A DNA stretch of 16,019 nt from Deltaproteobacteria bacterium (GCA_019313725.1 JAFDAT010000107.1:1-16019); one strand, 5' to 3'; counted from the stretch's first letter, positions 1 through 7,108 are shown. Program-made: numbers and translations. The notes: generated by a model not told the origin, from the sequence alone.

Positions 1-2
1 TT

Positions 3-1004
3 GAATTAGAAATATTGGAAAAGCTATTTACAGCTGAAGAAGCTGAGATAGCCATGTCTTTAAAACCATATCCTGAGCTAGTCGCCGTCATTGCAGAGAG
101 GACCAATCAAGATGGACAAGAATTGGGGCAAACCCTATATGATATGTCCAAAAGAGGGTTGATTCTTCGTTTTAAAGAATCTGAGGAAGTAATTTATTAT
201 TTTTTGGCACCTTGGGTGGTTGGGATATGGGAATTTCAAGTAAATCGTTTGAACAAAGAAAACATTCCACTGTATGAGAAATTCCATCAGGAAGGCATTG
301 TGGCTTCTGCAAAAGGCAAAAGTGTTGGTGGATTTCGGGTAATTCCAGTTGAAGAGGAAATAAAGGACGACAAAGAAATCCAACCTTATGAACAGGTGTC
401 AGCAATCATAGAAGCAAATACCAAATTTGCTGTTGCGGACTGTATATGCCGAAAAGAATCTGAAATAATGGGAGATAAATGTGATAAATTATTAGAAGCT
501 TGCATGACATTTGGTTTCGCAGCAGACTATTACATCGAAAATGGGATGGCACGGGAAATTTCGAAGGAGGAAGCTAAGCAGGTTCTTCTAAAGGCAGAAG
601 AAGACGGTTTGGTTCATTGCTCATCAAATCACCAGGGTGAGAAGATTTTCATTTGCAACTGTTGTGGATGTCATTGTAAAGCCCTGGCTTACATAACGAA
701 GCACGATATGCCTGGTCTTATTGCTCAGTCGAATTATTATGCCTCGGTAGATGCTGATACCTGTGAAGGTTGTGAAACCTGCACTGATCGCTGTCAGGTT
801 GATGCAATAGATATGATAGACGAAATTGCAGCTGTAACCCTTGAAAGTTGCATTGGATGTGGCTTATGTGTGTCAACCTGCCCAACTGGATCTATATCTA
901 TGGTCCATAAACAGGCCGATGCTTTGTCTCATATTTTTACTGACGATAATGACCTTATGCAGGCAAGAGCAAAAGATACCGGCAAGGCTTTCCCATTCGA
1001 TTAA
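3..1004 (+). CDS. [4Fe-4S] ferredoxin-type protein with N-terminal winged-helix-like region (5' partial)
   Basis: Residue numbers count from the TTG at base 15. The frame is open back to base 3 (codons E-L-E-I before the TTG) with no ribosome-binding site, so the true start almost certainly lies outside the window. The first ~110 residues are helical and charged and resemble a winged-helix fold. A middle segment carries C143-x-C145, C156, C163 and C202, then a dense C214-x-C216-C217-x-C219-x-C221 patch. The C-terminus has two classic [4Fe-4S] motifs, C250/253/256/260 and C279/282/285/289, each ending in a ferredoxin-like turn. Proteins with this Cys-rich middle and a two-cluster ferredoxin tail are common in anaerobes and usually annotated only as '4Fe-4S binding protein'. 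The likely role is cytoplasmic electron transfer or redox sensing; no partner is visible. Base composition is clearly AT-richer than the genes to the right. Confidence 0.85.
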   Translation, partial: ELEILEKLFTAEEAEIAMSLKPYPELVAVIAERTNQDGQELGQTLYDMSKRGLILRFKESEEVIYYFLAPWVVGIWEFQVNRLNKENIPLYEKFHQEGIVASAKGKSVGGFRVIPVEEEIKDDKEIQPYEQVSAIIEANTKFAVADCICRKESEIMGDKCDKLLEACMTFGFAADYYIENGMAREISKEEAKQVLLKAEEDGLVHCSSNHQGEKIFICNCCGCHCKALAYITKHDMPGLIAQSNYYASVDADTCEGCETCTDRCQVDAIDMIDEIAAVTLESCIGCGLCVSTCPTGSISMVHKQADALSHIFTDDNDLMQARAKDTGKAFPFD

Positions 1005-1017
1005 TTCTAATATCAAG

Positions 1018-1052
1018 CCGGAGGTCATTTATGACCTCCGGTCATATTTTTT
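1018..1052 (+). terminator. Intrinsic terminator of the ferredoxin-type gene
   Basis: An 11-bp perfect inverted repeat (1018-1028 with 1031-1041, arms CCGGAGGTCAT and ATGACCTCCGG) is followed by six T at 1047-1052. It starts 14 bases after the stop codon at 1004, which fits rho-independent termination. The two bases between the arms mean the innermost pair or two must open to make the loop. Confidence 0.9.
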
Positions 1053-1157
1053 CAGCAGTCTTATTCCCCACTTGACCTAACCCCATCCTTATCAACGCCA
1101 ACACCTTGAATAAAAAACCTGTGTTTTTGTGTTATCAAAAACGGACGATCACACCTG

Positions 1158-1190
1158 AAACCCGATTTCCGGAGACGGATTTCGGGTTTT
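1158..1190. other. Imperfect hairpin downstream of the membrane protein gene
   Basis: AAACCCGA (1158-1165) pairs with TCGGGTTT (1182-1189). A two-base mismatch and an inner TCCG/CGGA stem follow, around a GAGA loop. It lies 18 bases beyond the stop of the leftward gene at 1208. There is no T tract in the leftward direction and only four T rightward, so it is a weak candidate terminator or transcript-end stabiliser. The rest of 1053-1207 shows nothing recognisable. Confidence 0.35.
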
Positions 1191-1207
1191 CATTCTCCAT
1201 GTTTTTC

Positions 1208-2641
1208 CTACCGAACCTGTGCCACGGGTGTCGTGGTCTGCCCTACCGGTAGATTTTTTGCATGTGTCCAATTCAAAAATACACGGATGATATATGCTGA
1301 AACCAGACTCGCCAGGGTTAAGCTAATGCCTCCGATCAGATAGCCCGGAACGCCCAATACGAATGCGATAAAGCCGCTCACGATGACTATCACCAGATAG
1401 AACCCGTGGCCGGCCAGTACAGCCATGGGTTTTCTCTCCCATGCAGCAAGACCCTCGCTATACGCACGCAAGGCTACCGCAAAAGGAAATGTGATGAGGG
1501 ATATAGCGGTGACACGAATCAAAGCCAACTCGTTTATGTTAATCTTTTGGAGAGCAACGTAATAGAACTCAATTAATCCTGGAATTATAAATAATAGCGG
1601 TAAAAGCCCCAGTATTATTCCCGCGACGATGGTAAAACGGATAATCGGCGTTTCAGTATGTTGTGTAGGCGGAAAAGCAAGAACCACCGCCTGAATGCGG
1701 GTTGCAGCATAGGCAACCGGATTAGCCAATCCGATGGCCAGAAAAAAGATCGGCAGAATCCGTTCGGGATCAGGGGCACGGGCAATAAAGGCACTCAGGA
1801 TCAGGATTGACAAAGCTAAGAATATTCCCCCCGTTGCAAGCGGCAGATTGAAAAAAAAGATTTCCCGGGCCTTGGGCCTGGATTTGACAGCAGATGACAG
1901 TCGACGAACAAAACCCCTGGCTAAAAACATAGAAATAACAACCTCAAGCAAAACTGGGATGGTCAAACATACTATGGCCCAAATTGGTCCGACCAAACCC
2001 GAAAGGCAAAAGAGCCAAGAGAGCAATCCTGTTAAAATGATTCGACCTATGGTTGCAAGGCTGGCGCGGCCGGTGGCAAGTTCATTATATAAAACAACTT
2101 GATAAGGTATTCGCAAAAAAAAGAAAAATTGTAGGGGAACAGCTGCCAAAAGCGTGATTTGGGCTGGCTGCTCGATAGAGAGGGGCAGACCGATAATACG
2201 TCCAAACAGTAGATGAGAAACTGAGGGGATGCATAACAGACTTTGAATTAAGCTAATGTATATCCCGGACCAGACACAAACTCGCCAAAATGTTTTGTAT
2301 CCTTCACGAGTTCTCGCATACACCATACCCGTCGTCATGTAATAAATAGCGAAAATACCTAGAAAAAACATGACGGTGCCAGATTGGGCTATGCCCGCGA
2401 GATTTAGTGGCCCCCCTTCTCCGCGTGAAGCCACCATAGCCACCAAAGGATGTGAAAAAGCCTGTGCCATTGCCTGAAGGGATAATGGAACAAAGAATCG
2501 CGAAATATCCTTGTAGCCTGTAGGTGTCTTCAAATCCGTTTTATCCAGTTTATCTCTGATTTTATTTTTCTCCACACTTCCATAAGTCGCCGAAATTTGA
2601 CTTGTATGGGGGGAATAGTGGGGGGTATCGCGATTTTCCAA
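1208..2641 (-). CDS. Multi-pass membrane protein, MOP-superfamily/ANKH-like transporter
   Basis: The 477-residue product has about 12 hydrophobic segments after a polar N-terminal tail of roughly 45 residues. The pattern R-F-F-V-P-L-S at the start of the first membrane segment, the second-half N-L-P-L-A-T...R-I-Q-A-V segment, and the R-A-Y-S-E-G-L-A segment near residue 400 resemble the progressive ankylosis (ANKH) branch of the multidrug/oligosaccharidyl-lipid/polysaccharide flippase fold. This comes from remembered sequence, not a search. The substrate is unknown. The start is uncertain: the listed start is TTG at 2641, the frame is closed by TGA at 2650, and no ribosome-binding site precedes it. 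GTG at 2575 (residue 23) is the main alternative and would shorten the polar tail. The gene lies 47 bases downstream of tRNA-fMet on the same strand and may be read from the tRNA promoter. It is AT-richer than genes right of the tRNA. Confidence 0.7.
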   Translation of the reverse strand: MENRDTPHYSPHTSQISATYGSVEKNKIRDKLDKTDLKTPTGYKDISRFFVPLSLQAMAQAFSHPLVAMVASRGEGGPLNLAGIAQSGTVMFFLGIFAIYYMTTGMVYARTREGYKTFWRVCVWSGIYISLIQSLLCIPSVSHLLFGRIIGLPLSIEQPAQITLLAAVPLQFFFFLRIPYQVVLYNELATGRASLATIGRIILTGLLSWLFCLSGLVGPIWAIVCLTIPVLLEVVISMFLARGFVRRLSSAVKSRPKAREIFFFNLPLATGGIFLALSILILSAFIARAPDPERILPIFFLAIGLANPVAYAATRIQAVVLAFPPTQHTETPIIRFTIVAGIILGLLPLLFIIPGLIEFYYVALQKININELALIRVTAISLITFPFAVALRAYSEGLAAWERKPMAVLAGHGFYLVIVIVSGFIAFVLGVPGYLIGGISLTLASLVSAYIIRVFLNWTHAKNLPVGQTTTPVAQVR

Positions 2642-2648
2642 AATGAAT

Positions 2649-2683
2649 CAGGGACTCAGAATTGCATCTAAGTCCCTGTTTTT
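2649..2683. terminator. Hairpin between tRNA-fMet and the membrane protein gene
   Basis: CAGGGACT (2649-2656) and AGTCCCTG (2671-2678) form a perfect 8-bp stem with a 14-base loop. Leftward, the direction of the tRNA transcript, it is followed only by a broken T-rich run (ATTCATTTT). Rightward it is followed by five T. It is a plausible but imperfect tRNA terminator; if it leaks, the downstream gene is co-transcribed. Confidence 0.45.
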
Positions 2684-2688
2684 ATGGT

Positions 2689-2765
<77 letters not shown>

Positions 2766-2786
2766 TCAATGTTTTGTGAAGCACTG

Positions 2787-2815
2787 AAAATAAGCAACAA
2801 ATGGTTGTTTGTCAA
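2787..2815 (-). promoter_or_regulatory. Sigma-70-type promoter of tRNA-fMet
   Basis: On the minus strand there is a perfect -35 TTGACA (2815-2810), a 17-base spacer and a -10 TATTTT (2792-2787). Transcription would begin near 2780, leaving a leader of about 15 bases before the mature 5' end of the tRNA. It is the best promoter-like sequence in the window. Confidence 0.85.
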
Positions 2816-2822
2816 GCGGTAT

Positions 2823-3155
2823 TTATCGCGCCAGCCACGATTGGATTAAATTTTTCAATCGTTTGCGCTCCTTCTCCGGGCTGCCCCCTTCTCTTGGATG
2901 CACACGCACCTGCTTCGTTCTACCGGTGTGTCCGGATGTGATTTCCACACAGGATTTCGGCACGTCCAGGCATGCGGCCATGTACTGGATGCACATCTTG
3001 TTGGCCGCCCCTTCAACCGGCGGTGCCTTGATCTTTATTTTCAATGCATCCCCGTGGAGCCCCACGATCATATTTTTCGACGACCGCGGCTGAATATACA
3101 CCTTGAAGGTCACCCCCCGGGAATCCGCCTGCACAGCCAGGCGTTCTTCCTTCAC
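2823..3155 (-). CDS. DUF167 / YggU family protein
   Basis: A 110-residue protein with the conserved core of the DUF167 (UPF0235, YggU) family. It contains Y-I-Q-P-R-S-S-K-N (about 20-28), G-D-A-L-K-I-K-I-K-A-P-P-V-E-G-A-A-N-K (35-53), and S-G-H-T-G-R-T-K (74-81). The family is a small cytoplasmic alpha/beta fold of unknown biochemical function. It starts with GTG whose bases overlap the upstream thioesterase stop (GTGA at 3155-3152), a strong sign of translational coupling in the thrH-ybgC-DUF167 cluster. A basic C-terminal extension (about 88-110) follows the conserved core. In other bacteria the family often sits beside yggT- or proC-type genes; here it does not. Confidence 0.88.
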   Translation of the reverse strand: MKEERLAVQADSRGVTFKVYIQPRSSKNMIVGLHGDALKIKIKAPPVEGAANKMCIQYMAACLDVPKSCVEITSGHTGRTKQVRVHPREGGSPEKERKRLKNLIQSWLAR

Positions 3156-3562
3156 CCGGCCTGTTCCTTTTTCAGTATGGATTTAATGAAATCCGGAGGC
3201 CGGACGATGCGGCCCCTTTCATTGATAAAAGCGTGCTTGGTGAACCCCCTGACCAGGTTCTCTCCGTCTGCAGCCCTGAAGATGCGGTAGTCGAATTTCA
3301 TTCCGGCCCGCATTCCGGTGTCCACCGAAGTTTCGATGGTGATGACATCATCGTATACTGCCGGGGAGATATACTTGCAGTACGCCTCTGACACCGGCAT
3401 GGAAAACCCCTTGTCTTCGATGACCTTGTAGGCCAGGCCATGAGACCGGAACATTTCGGTTCTGCCGACCTCGAACCACTTCAGGTAGTTGGCATGGTAA
3501 ACAACGCCCATGGTGTCGGTATCAGCGTAAATAACACGGTAATCCGTTCTATGCAGGTTCAT
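3152..3562 (-). CDS. ybgC: YbgC-type acyl-CoA thioesterase (hot-dog fold)
   Basis: The 136-residue length and the N-terminal signature Y12-A-D-T-D16-x2-G19-x-V-Y-H23-A-N-Y identify a 4-hydroxybenzoyl-CoA thioesterase/YbgC-family hot-dog enzyme. D16 occupies the catalytic acidic position of the family. Such enzymes hydrolyse acyl-CoA (in some bacteria short-chain or acyl-ACP substrates) in the cytosol; YbgC is linked to phospholipid metabolism and, in enterobacteria, to the tol-pal locus, which is absent here. The ATG at 3562 lies inside the 3' end of thrH (14-base overlap), and the stop overlaps the next gene by 4 bases, so three genes form one translationally coupled unit. The natural substrate cannot be read from sequence. 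Confidence 0.85.
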   Translation of the reverse strand: MNLHRTDYRVIYADTDTMGVVYHANYLKWFEVGRTEMFRSHGLAYKVIEDKGFSMPVSEAYCKYISPAVYDDVITIETSVDTGMRAGMKFDYRIFRAADGENLVRGFTKHAFINERGRIVRPPDFIKSILKKEQAG

Positions 3563-4166
3563 GGTTGCTAAGCATCCTGTCCATAATTTCTTTCAACTCG
3601 CCATAATTGTAGGTTGCCGGCAGTTCCGGGTATTCTTCCCGGACGTTGTCCGGAGGATTGAACAGGATACCTTCGTCGGCTTCCTTGAGCATGGTGATGT
3701 CGTTGTAGGAATCACCCACGGCTATAATCTCGAACTTGAGCTGTTTCAGGCTCAGGACCGTCTTGCGTTTTCCGTCCTTCTGCCGCAGGTTGTAGTCGCT
3801 GATGCTACCCTCTTCGTCAATGGTCAGCGAGTTACAGAAAAGCGTTGGCCAGCCCAGTTTTTTCAAAAGGGGCTTGGCAAACTCCACATATGTGTCGGAT
3901 ACGACAATGACCTGTGTCCGGGAACGCATCCATTCCAGAAATTCGAAGGCGCCTTCCAGGGGGTCCATCGTTTGAATCACGTCCGTGATATTCTTCAACT
4001 TCAAACCATTGGCCTTTAAAATACCCAGGCGTTTCTTCATCAATACATCGTAATCCGATATGTCCCGCGTGGTCAGCCTGAGTTCTTCGATGCCGGTTTT
4101 CTCCGCCACCTTGATCCAGATTTCGGGAGTAAAAATGCCTTCCATGTCAGCGCAAATGATTTTCAT
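3549..4166 (-). CDS. thrH: ThrH, phosphoserine phosphatase / homoserine phosphotransferase
   Basis: The 205-residue HAD-superfamily protein follows the Pseudomonas ThrH pattern closely along its length, including P-E-I-W-I, T-T-R-D-I-x-D-Y-D-V-L-M, N-L-R-Q-K-D and G-I-L-F. HAD motif I is D7-M-E9-G, with Glu replacing the usual second Asp as in ThrH. Motif II is V-V-S90-D-T, and motif IV is G151-D-S-Y-N-D156. ThrH is known to dephosphorylate phosphoserine and to transfer the phosphate to homoserine. Its place directly downstream of homoserine dehydrogenase suggests it phosphorylates homoserine for threonine synthesis, since no thrB is visible nearby. A good AGAGGA ribosome-binding site sits 5 bases before the ATG. 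It overlaps the thioesterase start by 14 bases. Confidence 0.92.
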   Translation of the reverse strand: MKIICADMEGIFTPEIWIKVAEKTGIEELRLTTRDISDYDVLMKKRLGILKANGLKLKNITDVIQTMDPLEGAFEFLEWMRSRTQVIVVSDTYVEFAKPLLKKLGWPTLFCNSLTIDEEGSISDYNLRQKDGKRKTVLSLKQLKFEIIAVGDSYNDITMLKEADEGILFNPPDNVREEYPELPATYNYGELKEIMDRMLSNHEPA

Positions 4167-4190
4167 ACAGTTCCTCTATCTTTGTCTTTA

Positions 4191-4213
4191 CTCTAACAGC
4201 TACGGCTTTAGAG
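4191..4213. other. Hairpin in the hom-thrH spacer
   Basis: CTCTAA-C-AGC (4191-4200) pairs with GCT-TTAGAG (4205-4213) around a TACG loop: a 9-bp stem with one bulged C. No T tract follows in the leftward direction, so it is not a standard terminator. It could stabilise or process the hom-thrH transcript. Confidence 0.4.
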
Positions 4214-4231
4214 CTTGTTCATAATTTAACC

Positions 4232-4259
4232 TTCCGAATTTCCCATTCCCTATTCCAAC
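4232..4259. repeat. Four-unit degenerate 7-base repeat next to the hom stop codon
   Basis: Four consecutive 7-base units (for example TTCCGAA, then TTCCCTA two units later) fill the space right up to the hom stop codon at 4260. Each unit begins with TT and contains CC. See the finding on 7-base periodicity. Confidence 0.55.
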
Positions 4260-5579
4260 CTACTCCAAGTTCTTCTCGTCCTCGATGCGAATGAGCACGG
4301 GCTTTTCCCCCACCACGTCGAGGGACTCGATCTCCAGAAGGGCTTTTTTAACATCGGCCTCCCGTGCTCTATGCGTGAACATTACCACCGGGACGGTTCC
4401 GTTTGTCTTTCTGCCTTTCTGGTGCACCGATTTCAGACTGATTTCGTATTTCCCAAGAATCCCCGATATCTTGGACAGTACACCCGGTTTGTCAAGCGCT
4501 GAAAAACGGAAATAGTAATGGGTCAAGAGTTCCTCCACCGGTATCACCGGTACCTGCCGCACCCGATCCATCTGGCAGGCCAGCATGGGCACCCTACCGG
4601 AAATACCTGTCATCAGGTTCCGGGCAAGATCCACGACATCGCTGATCACGGCACTGGCTGTGGGCATCATCCCCGCTCCGTGACCGGACAGGAGAATATC
4701 ACCCACAGCATCCCCCGTGATCGTAACCGCGTTCAAGGTACCGTTCACATTCGACAGGATATTGTCGAATGGGATCATGGTGGGGTGTATCCTGGCTTCG
4801 ACGCCCCTCGCCTTGAACTTGCTGATGGCCAGCAGTTTGATGCGGTAACCGAACTGGGCGGCAAACTCGATATCCAGGGGGGTGATTTTGGAGATCCCTT
4901 CAATGTAGATATCGTCATAATTGATGGCCATACCGTATCCCAGGGCCGTTAGAATGGCCAGCTTGTGGGCGGTATCGAACCCCTCCACGTCCAGGGTGGG
5001 GTCGGCCTCCGCATAGCCTTTGGTCTGTGCGTCGGCCAGTGCGGTCTCGAACATGCTGCCGTCATCGGTAATCTTGGATAAAATATAGTTGCAGGTGCCG
5101 TTCAGAATGCCGGCAATGGATTGAATGCGATTGCCCACCAAGGATTCCCGGATGGTTTTGATGATCGGCATGCACCCGCCGACACTGGCCTCGTACGCAA
5201 CGTCCACGCCTTTTTCACCGGCCTTTTTGAATATTTTGTTGCCGTGTTTGGCCAGCAGCGCCTTGTTGGCAGTGACCACATGCTTTCCGTTATCAATGGC
5301 CTGCAGGATGAATTCTTTGGCGATTCCCTCCCCGCCGATCATCTCGATGATGATGTCGATTTCCGGGTCATCCACAACCATGGATGCATCTGTGGTAAGT
5401 ATATTGGGGTCTATGGGCAGACCGCGGTCTTTTTTAATTTCGATATCGGCGATAAATTTCAAGTTCAGTGACGCGCCCACGCGTGCCTGAATCACATCCG
5501 CATTCTCGGTAAGCATCCTGGCAACACCGGTCCCCACGGTTCCAAACCCAAGCAGGCCAATTTGAATCGGTTTCATCAT
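4260..5579 (-). CDS. hom: Homoserine dehydrogenase with C-terminal ACT domain
   Basis: The 439-residue cytosolic enzyme reduces aspartate semialdehyde to homoserine, the branch point to threonine and methionine. The NAD(P)-binding Rossmann domain starts with G11-x-G13-x2-G16. K106 in T-A-N-K and K206 in D-T-A-H-K are the two lysines expected at the active site. N-G-T-C-N-Y-I-L (160-167) and A-E191-A-D-P-T-x-D-V-E-G complete the catalytic signature. Residues from about 355 form an ACT regulatory domain (F-S-A-L-D-K-P-G-V-L), implying feedback control, typically by threonine. The length is normal for the monofunctional ACT-containing type. ATG-ATG at the start is preceded by AGAGGA at 7-base spacing. 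It heads a leftward group continuing into thrH after 93 bases and is divergent from purM. Confidence 0.96.
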   Translation of the reverse strand: MMKPIQIGLLGFGTVGTGVARMLTENADVIQARVGASLNLKFIADIEIKKDRGLPIDPNILTTDASMVVDDPEIDIIIEMIGGEGIAKEFILQAIDNGKHVVTANKALLAKHGNKIFKKAGEKGVDVAYEASVGGCMPIIKTIRESLVGNRIQSIAGILNGTCNYILSKITDDGSMFETALADAQTKGYAEADPTLDVEGFDTAHKLAILTALGYGMAINYDDIYIEGISKITPLDIEFAAQFGYRIKLLAISKFKARGVEARIHPTMIPFDNILSNVNGTLNAVTITGDAVGDILLSGHGAGMMPTASAVISDVVDLARNLMTGISGRVPMLACQMDRVRQVPVIPVEELLTHYYFRFSALDKPGVLSKISGILGKYEISLKSVHQKGRKTNGTVPVVMFTHRAREADVKKALLEIESLDVVGEKPVLIRIEDEKNLE

Positions 5580-5626
5580 TCAGTATCCTCTAATTTCGAT
5601 TATACGCCTTAAATGAATAATATAAT

Positions 5627-5655
5627 TATTTACAGGACTTCGGGTTTTTTGTCAA
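5627..5655 (-). promoter_or_regulatory. Candidate promoter of hom
   Basis: On the minus strand a perfect TTGACA (5655-5650) is followed after 17 bases by TAAATA (5632-5627), a weak -10. The resulting leader would be about 40 bases. An exact TATAAT also occurs at 5604-5599 but has no -35 and lies very close to the start codon. Confidence 0.5.
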
Positions 5656-5669
5656 AAATTTGTTTTGAC
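5651..5669. promoter_or_regulatory. Palindrome between the divergent hom and purM promoters
   Basis: GTCAAAA (5651-5657) and TTTTGAC (5663-5669) are perfect inverted repeats 5 bases apart. They include most of both back-to-back -35 elements. This could be a shared operator or simply the consequence of two facing TTGAC boxes. Confidence 0.35.
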
Positions 5670-5693
5670 TTTTCAGGCAAATGCATTTAATTT
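5665..5693 (+). promoter_or_regulatory. Candidate promoter of purM
   Basis: TTGACT (5665-5670), a 17-base spacer, then TAATTT (5688-5693). It predicts a leader of about 110 bases before purM. Two small hairpins lie in that leader, ATGTC/GACAT at 5754-5767 and TCAGG/CCTGA at 5775-5787. No recognisable purine riboswitch core is present. Confidence 0.5.
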
Positions 5694-5809
5694 ATCGAAA
5701 ACAATAACCTTCATTTCCACATACATACGAGGGAAAAAACAGTTCCGCTGTAAATGTCAACCGACATCACAGAATCAGGGAACCTGAAGATTTATAAACA
5801 GGATTAAAA

Positions 5810-6853
5810 ATGACTGAATCGTTAACCTACGCTGAAGCAGGTGTCGATATCGACAAAGCCAACCTGCTGGTTAAAAATATCAAGGACATTGCCAAAAAGA
5901 CCTACAGATCCGGCGTCATGGGTGACATCGGCGGGTTTGGCAGTCTTTTTTCGCTCAATACCAATCAATTCGAGCGGCCGGTTCTGGTCAGTTCCACCGA
6001 CGGGGTCGGCACAAAGTTAAAACTGGCTTTCATGTCCGGCAAACACGACACCATCGGCATAGATCTGGTGGCCATGTGCGTCAACGACATTGCCGTTCAG
6101 GGCGCAACCCCGCTCTTCTTTCTCGACTATATTTCCATGGGCAAGCTCGACAGCGATGTGGCCATGAGCATCATATCCGGCATCGGGGAGGGTTGTAAAA
6201 TGGCCAAGTGTGCCCTGATTGGCGGCGAAACCGCTGAAATGCCAGGCCTCTACACCGACAACGAATACGACCTTGCCGGGTTCACGGTGGGCATCGTGGA
6301 CAACCATAAAATCATCGATGGCTCAGAGATCCACGTGGGCAACCAGTTGATCGGCATAGCCTCCAGCGGGCTGCATAGCAACGGCTTCTCCCTGGTCCGC
6401 AAAATCTGTTTCGACCTGCTGAACCTCCAACTCGACGCCAACGTACCGGAACTGGGAAAAACCATTGGGGAAGAGCTCCTCACCCCCACGAAAATATATG
6501 TCAATACCATCCAGAGCATGACCAAGAACCTGCCCATTTTGGGGCTTGCCCACATCACCGGCGGCGGGTTTGAGGATAACATTACACGGGTCATACCCAA
6601 AGCCTGCAGCATCGTCATGCGTAAAAGAAGCTGGGATGTTCCGCCCATTTTCGCATTCCTCCAAAAAGCGGGCAAGGTCAAAGACCATGAAATGATGCGA
6701 ACTTTCAACAATGGGCTGGGACTGGTCGCCATCGTTCCGGAAAAGGCGGTTCAGGATGTCCTGGAACGCTTGAACGTACTGGGTGAAAAAGCATACGTGA
6801 TCGGAGAAATCATTGAAAGGAAAAAGACAGAAGGCCGTTTGACATGGGTATAA
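5810..6853 (+). CDS. purM: Phosphoribosylformylglycinamidine cyclo-ligase (AIR synthetase)
   Basis: The 347-residue enzyme performs the ATP-dependent closure of FGAM to aminoimidazole ribonucleotide, step five of purine synthesis, in the cytosol. Family motifs appear in order: Y7-A-E-A-G-V-D, G-G-F-G-S-L-F (41-47), S-T-D-G-V-G-T-K (62-69), V-N-D-I-A-V-Q-G-A (91-99), G-G-E-T-A-E-M-P-G (138-146), and H-I-T-G-G-G-F-E-D-N near 248, then F-N-N-G-L-G near 301. The length is typical and no motif is lost. The ATG at 5810 follows AGGA (5800-5803) at 6-base spacing. It stands alone as the first gene rightward of a divergent promoter region, without other pur genes alongside. Confidence 0.97.
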   Translation: MTESLTYAEAGVDIDKANLLVKNIKDIAKKTYRSGVMGDIGGFGSLFSLNTNQFERPVLVSSTDGVGTKLKLAFMSGKHDTIGIDLVAMCVNDIAVQGATPLFFLDYISMGKLDSDVAMSIISGIGEGCKMAKCALIGGETAEMPGLYTDNEYDLAGFTVGIVDNHKIIDGSEIHVGNQLIGIASSGLHSNGFSLVRKICFDLLNLQLDANVPELGKTIGEELLTPTKIYVNTIQSMTKNLPILGLAHITGGGFEDNITRVIPKACSIVMRKRSWDVPPIFAFLQKAGKVKDHEMMRTFNNGLGLVAIVPEKAVQDVLERLNVLGEKAYVIGEIIERKKTEGRLTWV

Positions 6854-6933
6854 CTCCAAGTATTCATCGCTAAAATTATTGCCGAACCCGGCCCCTGAGT
6901 AATCCCGTTCATCGATTTTTCTATCCTGAAAAT

Positions 6934-7038
6934 ATGTCTGTCACCAAAAAATTCTTCCACAGCCTCGGCGCCCTCCTGGTAAAACTCATGCAGTGGATCG
7001 AGAAAGGCCAGTCCAAAGCCTCCGATTGCAAGGGGTGA
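6934..7038 (+). CDS. Possible small amphipathic protein, 34 residues
   Basis: An ATG at 6934 opens a 34-codon frame ending in TGA at 7036. The product begins M-S-V-T-K-K-F-F and has a central segment (residues 5-24) with alternating hydrophobic and basic residues, including L-G-A-L-L-V-K-L-M-Q-W-I-E-K-G. This could form one amphipathic or membrane-surface helix. The frame is closed upstream by TAA at 6871, so 6934 is the only ATG. No good ribosome-binding site is visible, which weakens the call. The opposite strand is also open here for 109 codons. It lies 80 bases after purM and could be co-transcribed. I do not recognise the family. Confidence 0.4.
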   Translation: MSVTKKFFHSLGALLVKLMQWIEKGQSKASDCKG

Positions 7039-7050
7039 GGTATTTCGGCG

Positions 7051-7097
7051 AACCGCCCCGGGAGGGGTGGCGGCAGACAAAAAACGCGCTAACGCGT
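7051..7097. other. GC-rich hairpins upstream of the mini-hairpin array
   Basis: A CCGCC/GGCGG stem (about 7052-7072) with a G-rich interior is followed by a second hairpin, ACGCG-CTAA-CGCGT (7084-7097). Neither is followed by a T tract. They sit just after the possible small gene and outside the regular 18-base spacing of the adjacent array. Confidence 0.4.
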
Positions 7098-7108
7098 GTG
7101 AGGAATTG

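Noticed and set aside
1734..2102. Plus-strand 122-codon open frame
   Set aside because: It is antisense to a continuous membrane-protein gene, and its Lys/Arg/Ser-rich translation is that expected from the reverse of hydrophobic codons.
5694..5809. Purine riboswitch in the purM leader
   Set aside because: The leader contains two tiny hairpins but no conserved three-way junction sequences or terminator arrangement.
6751..7080. Minus-strand open frame of 109 codons overlapping the end of purM and the small gene
   Set aside because: It is antisense to the purM 3' end and has no ribosome-binding site. Much of its readable look is the reverse of the plus-strand small frame. It could be real instead of that frame, but support is weaker.
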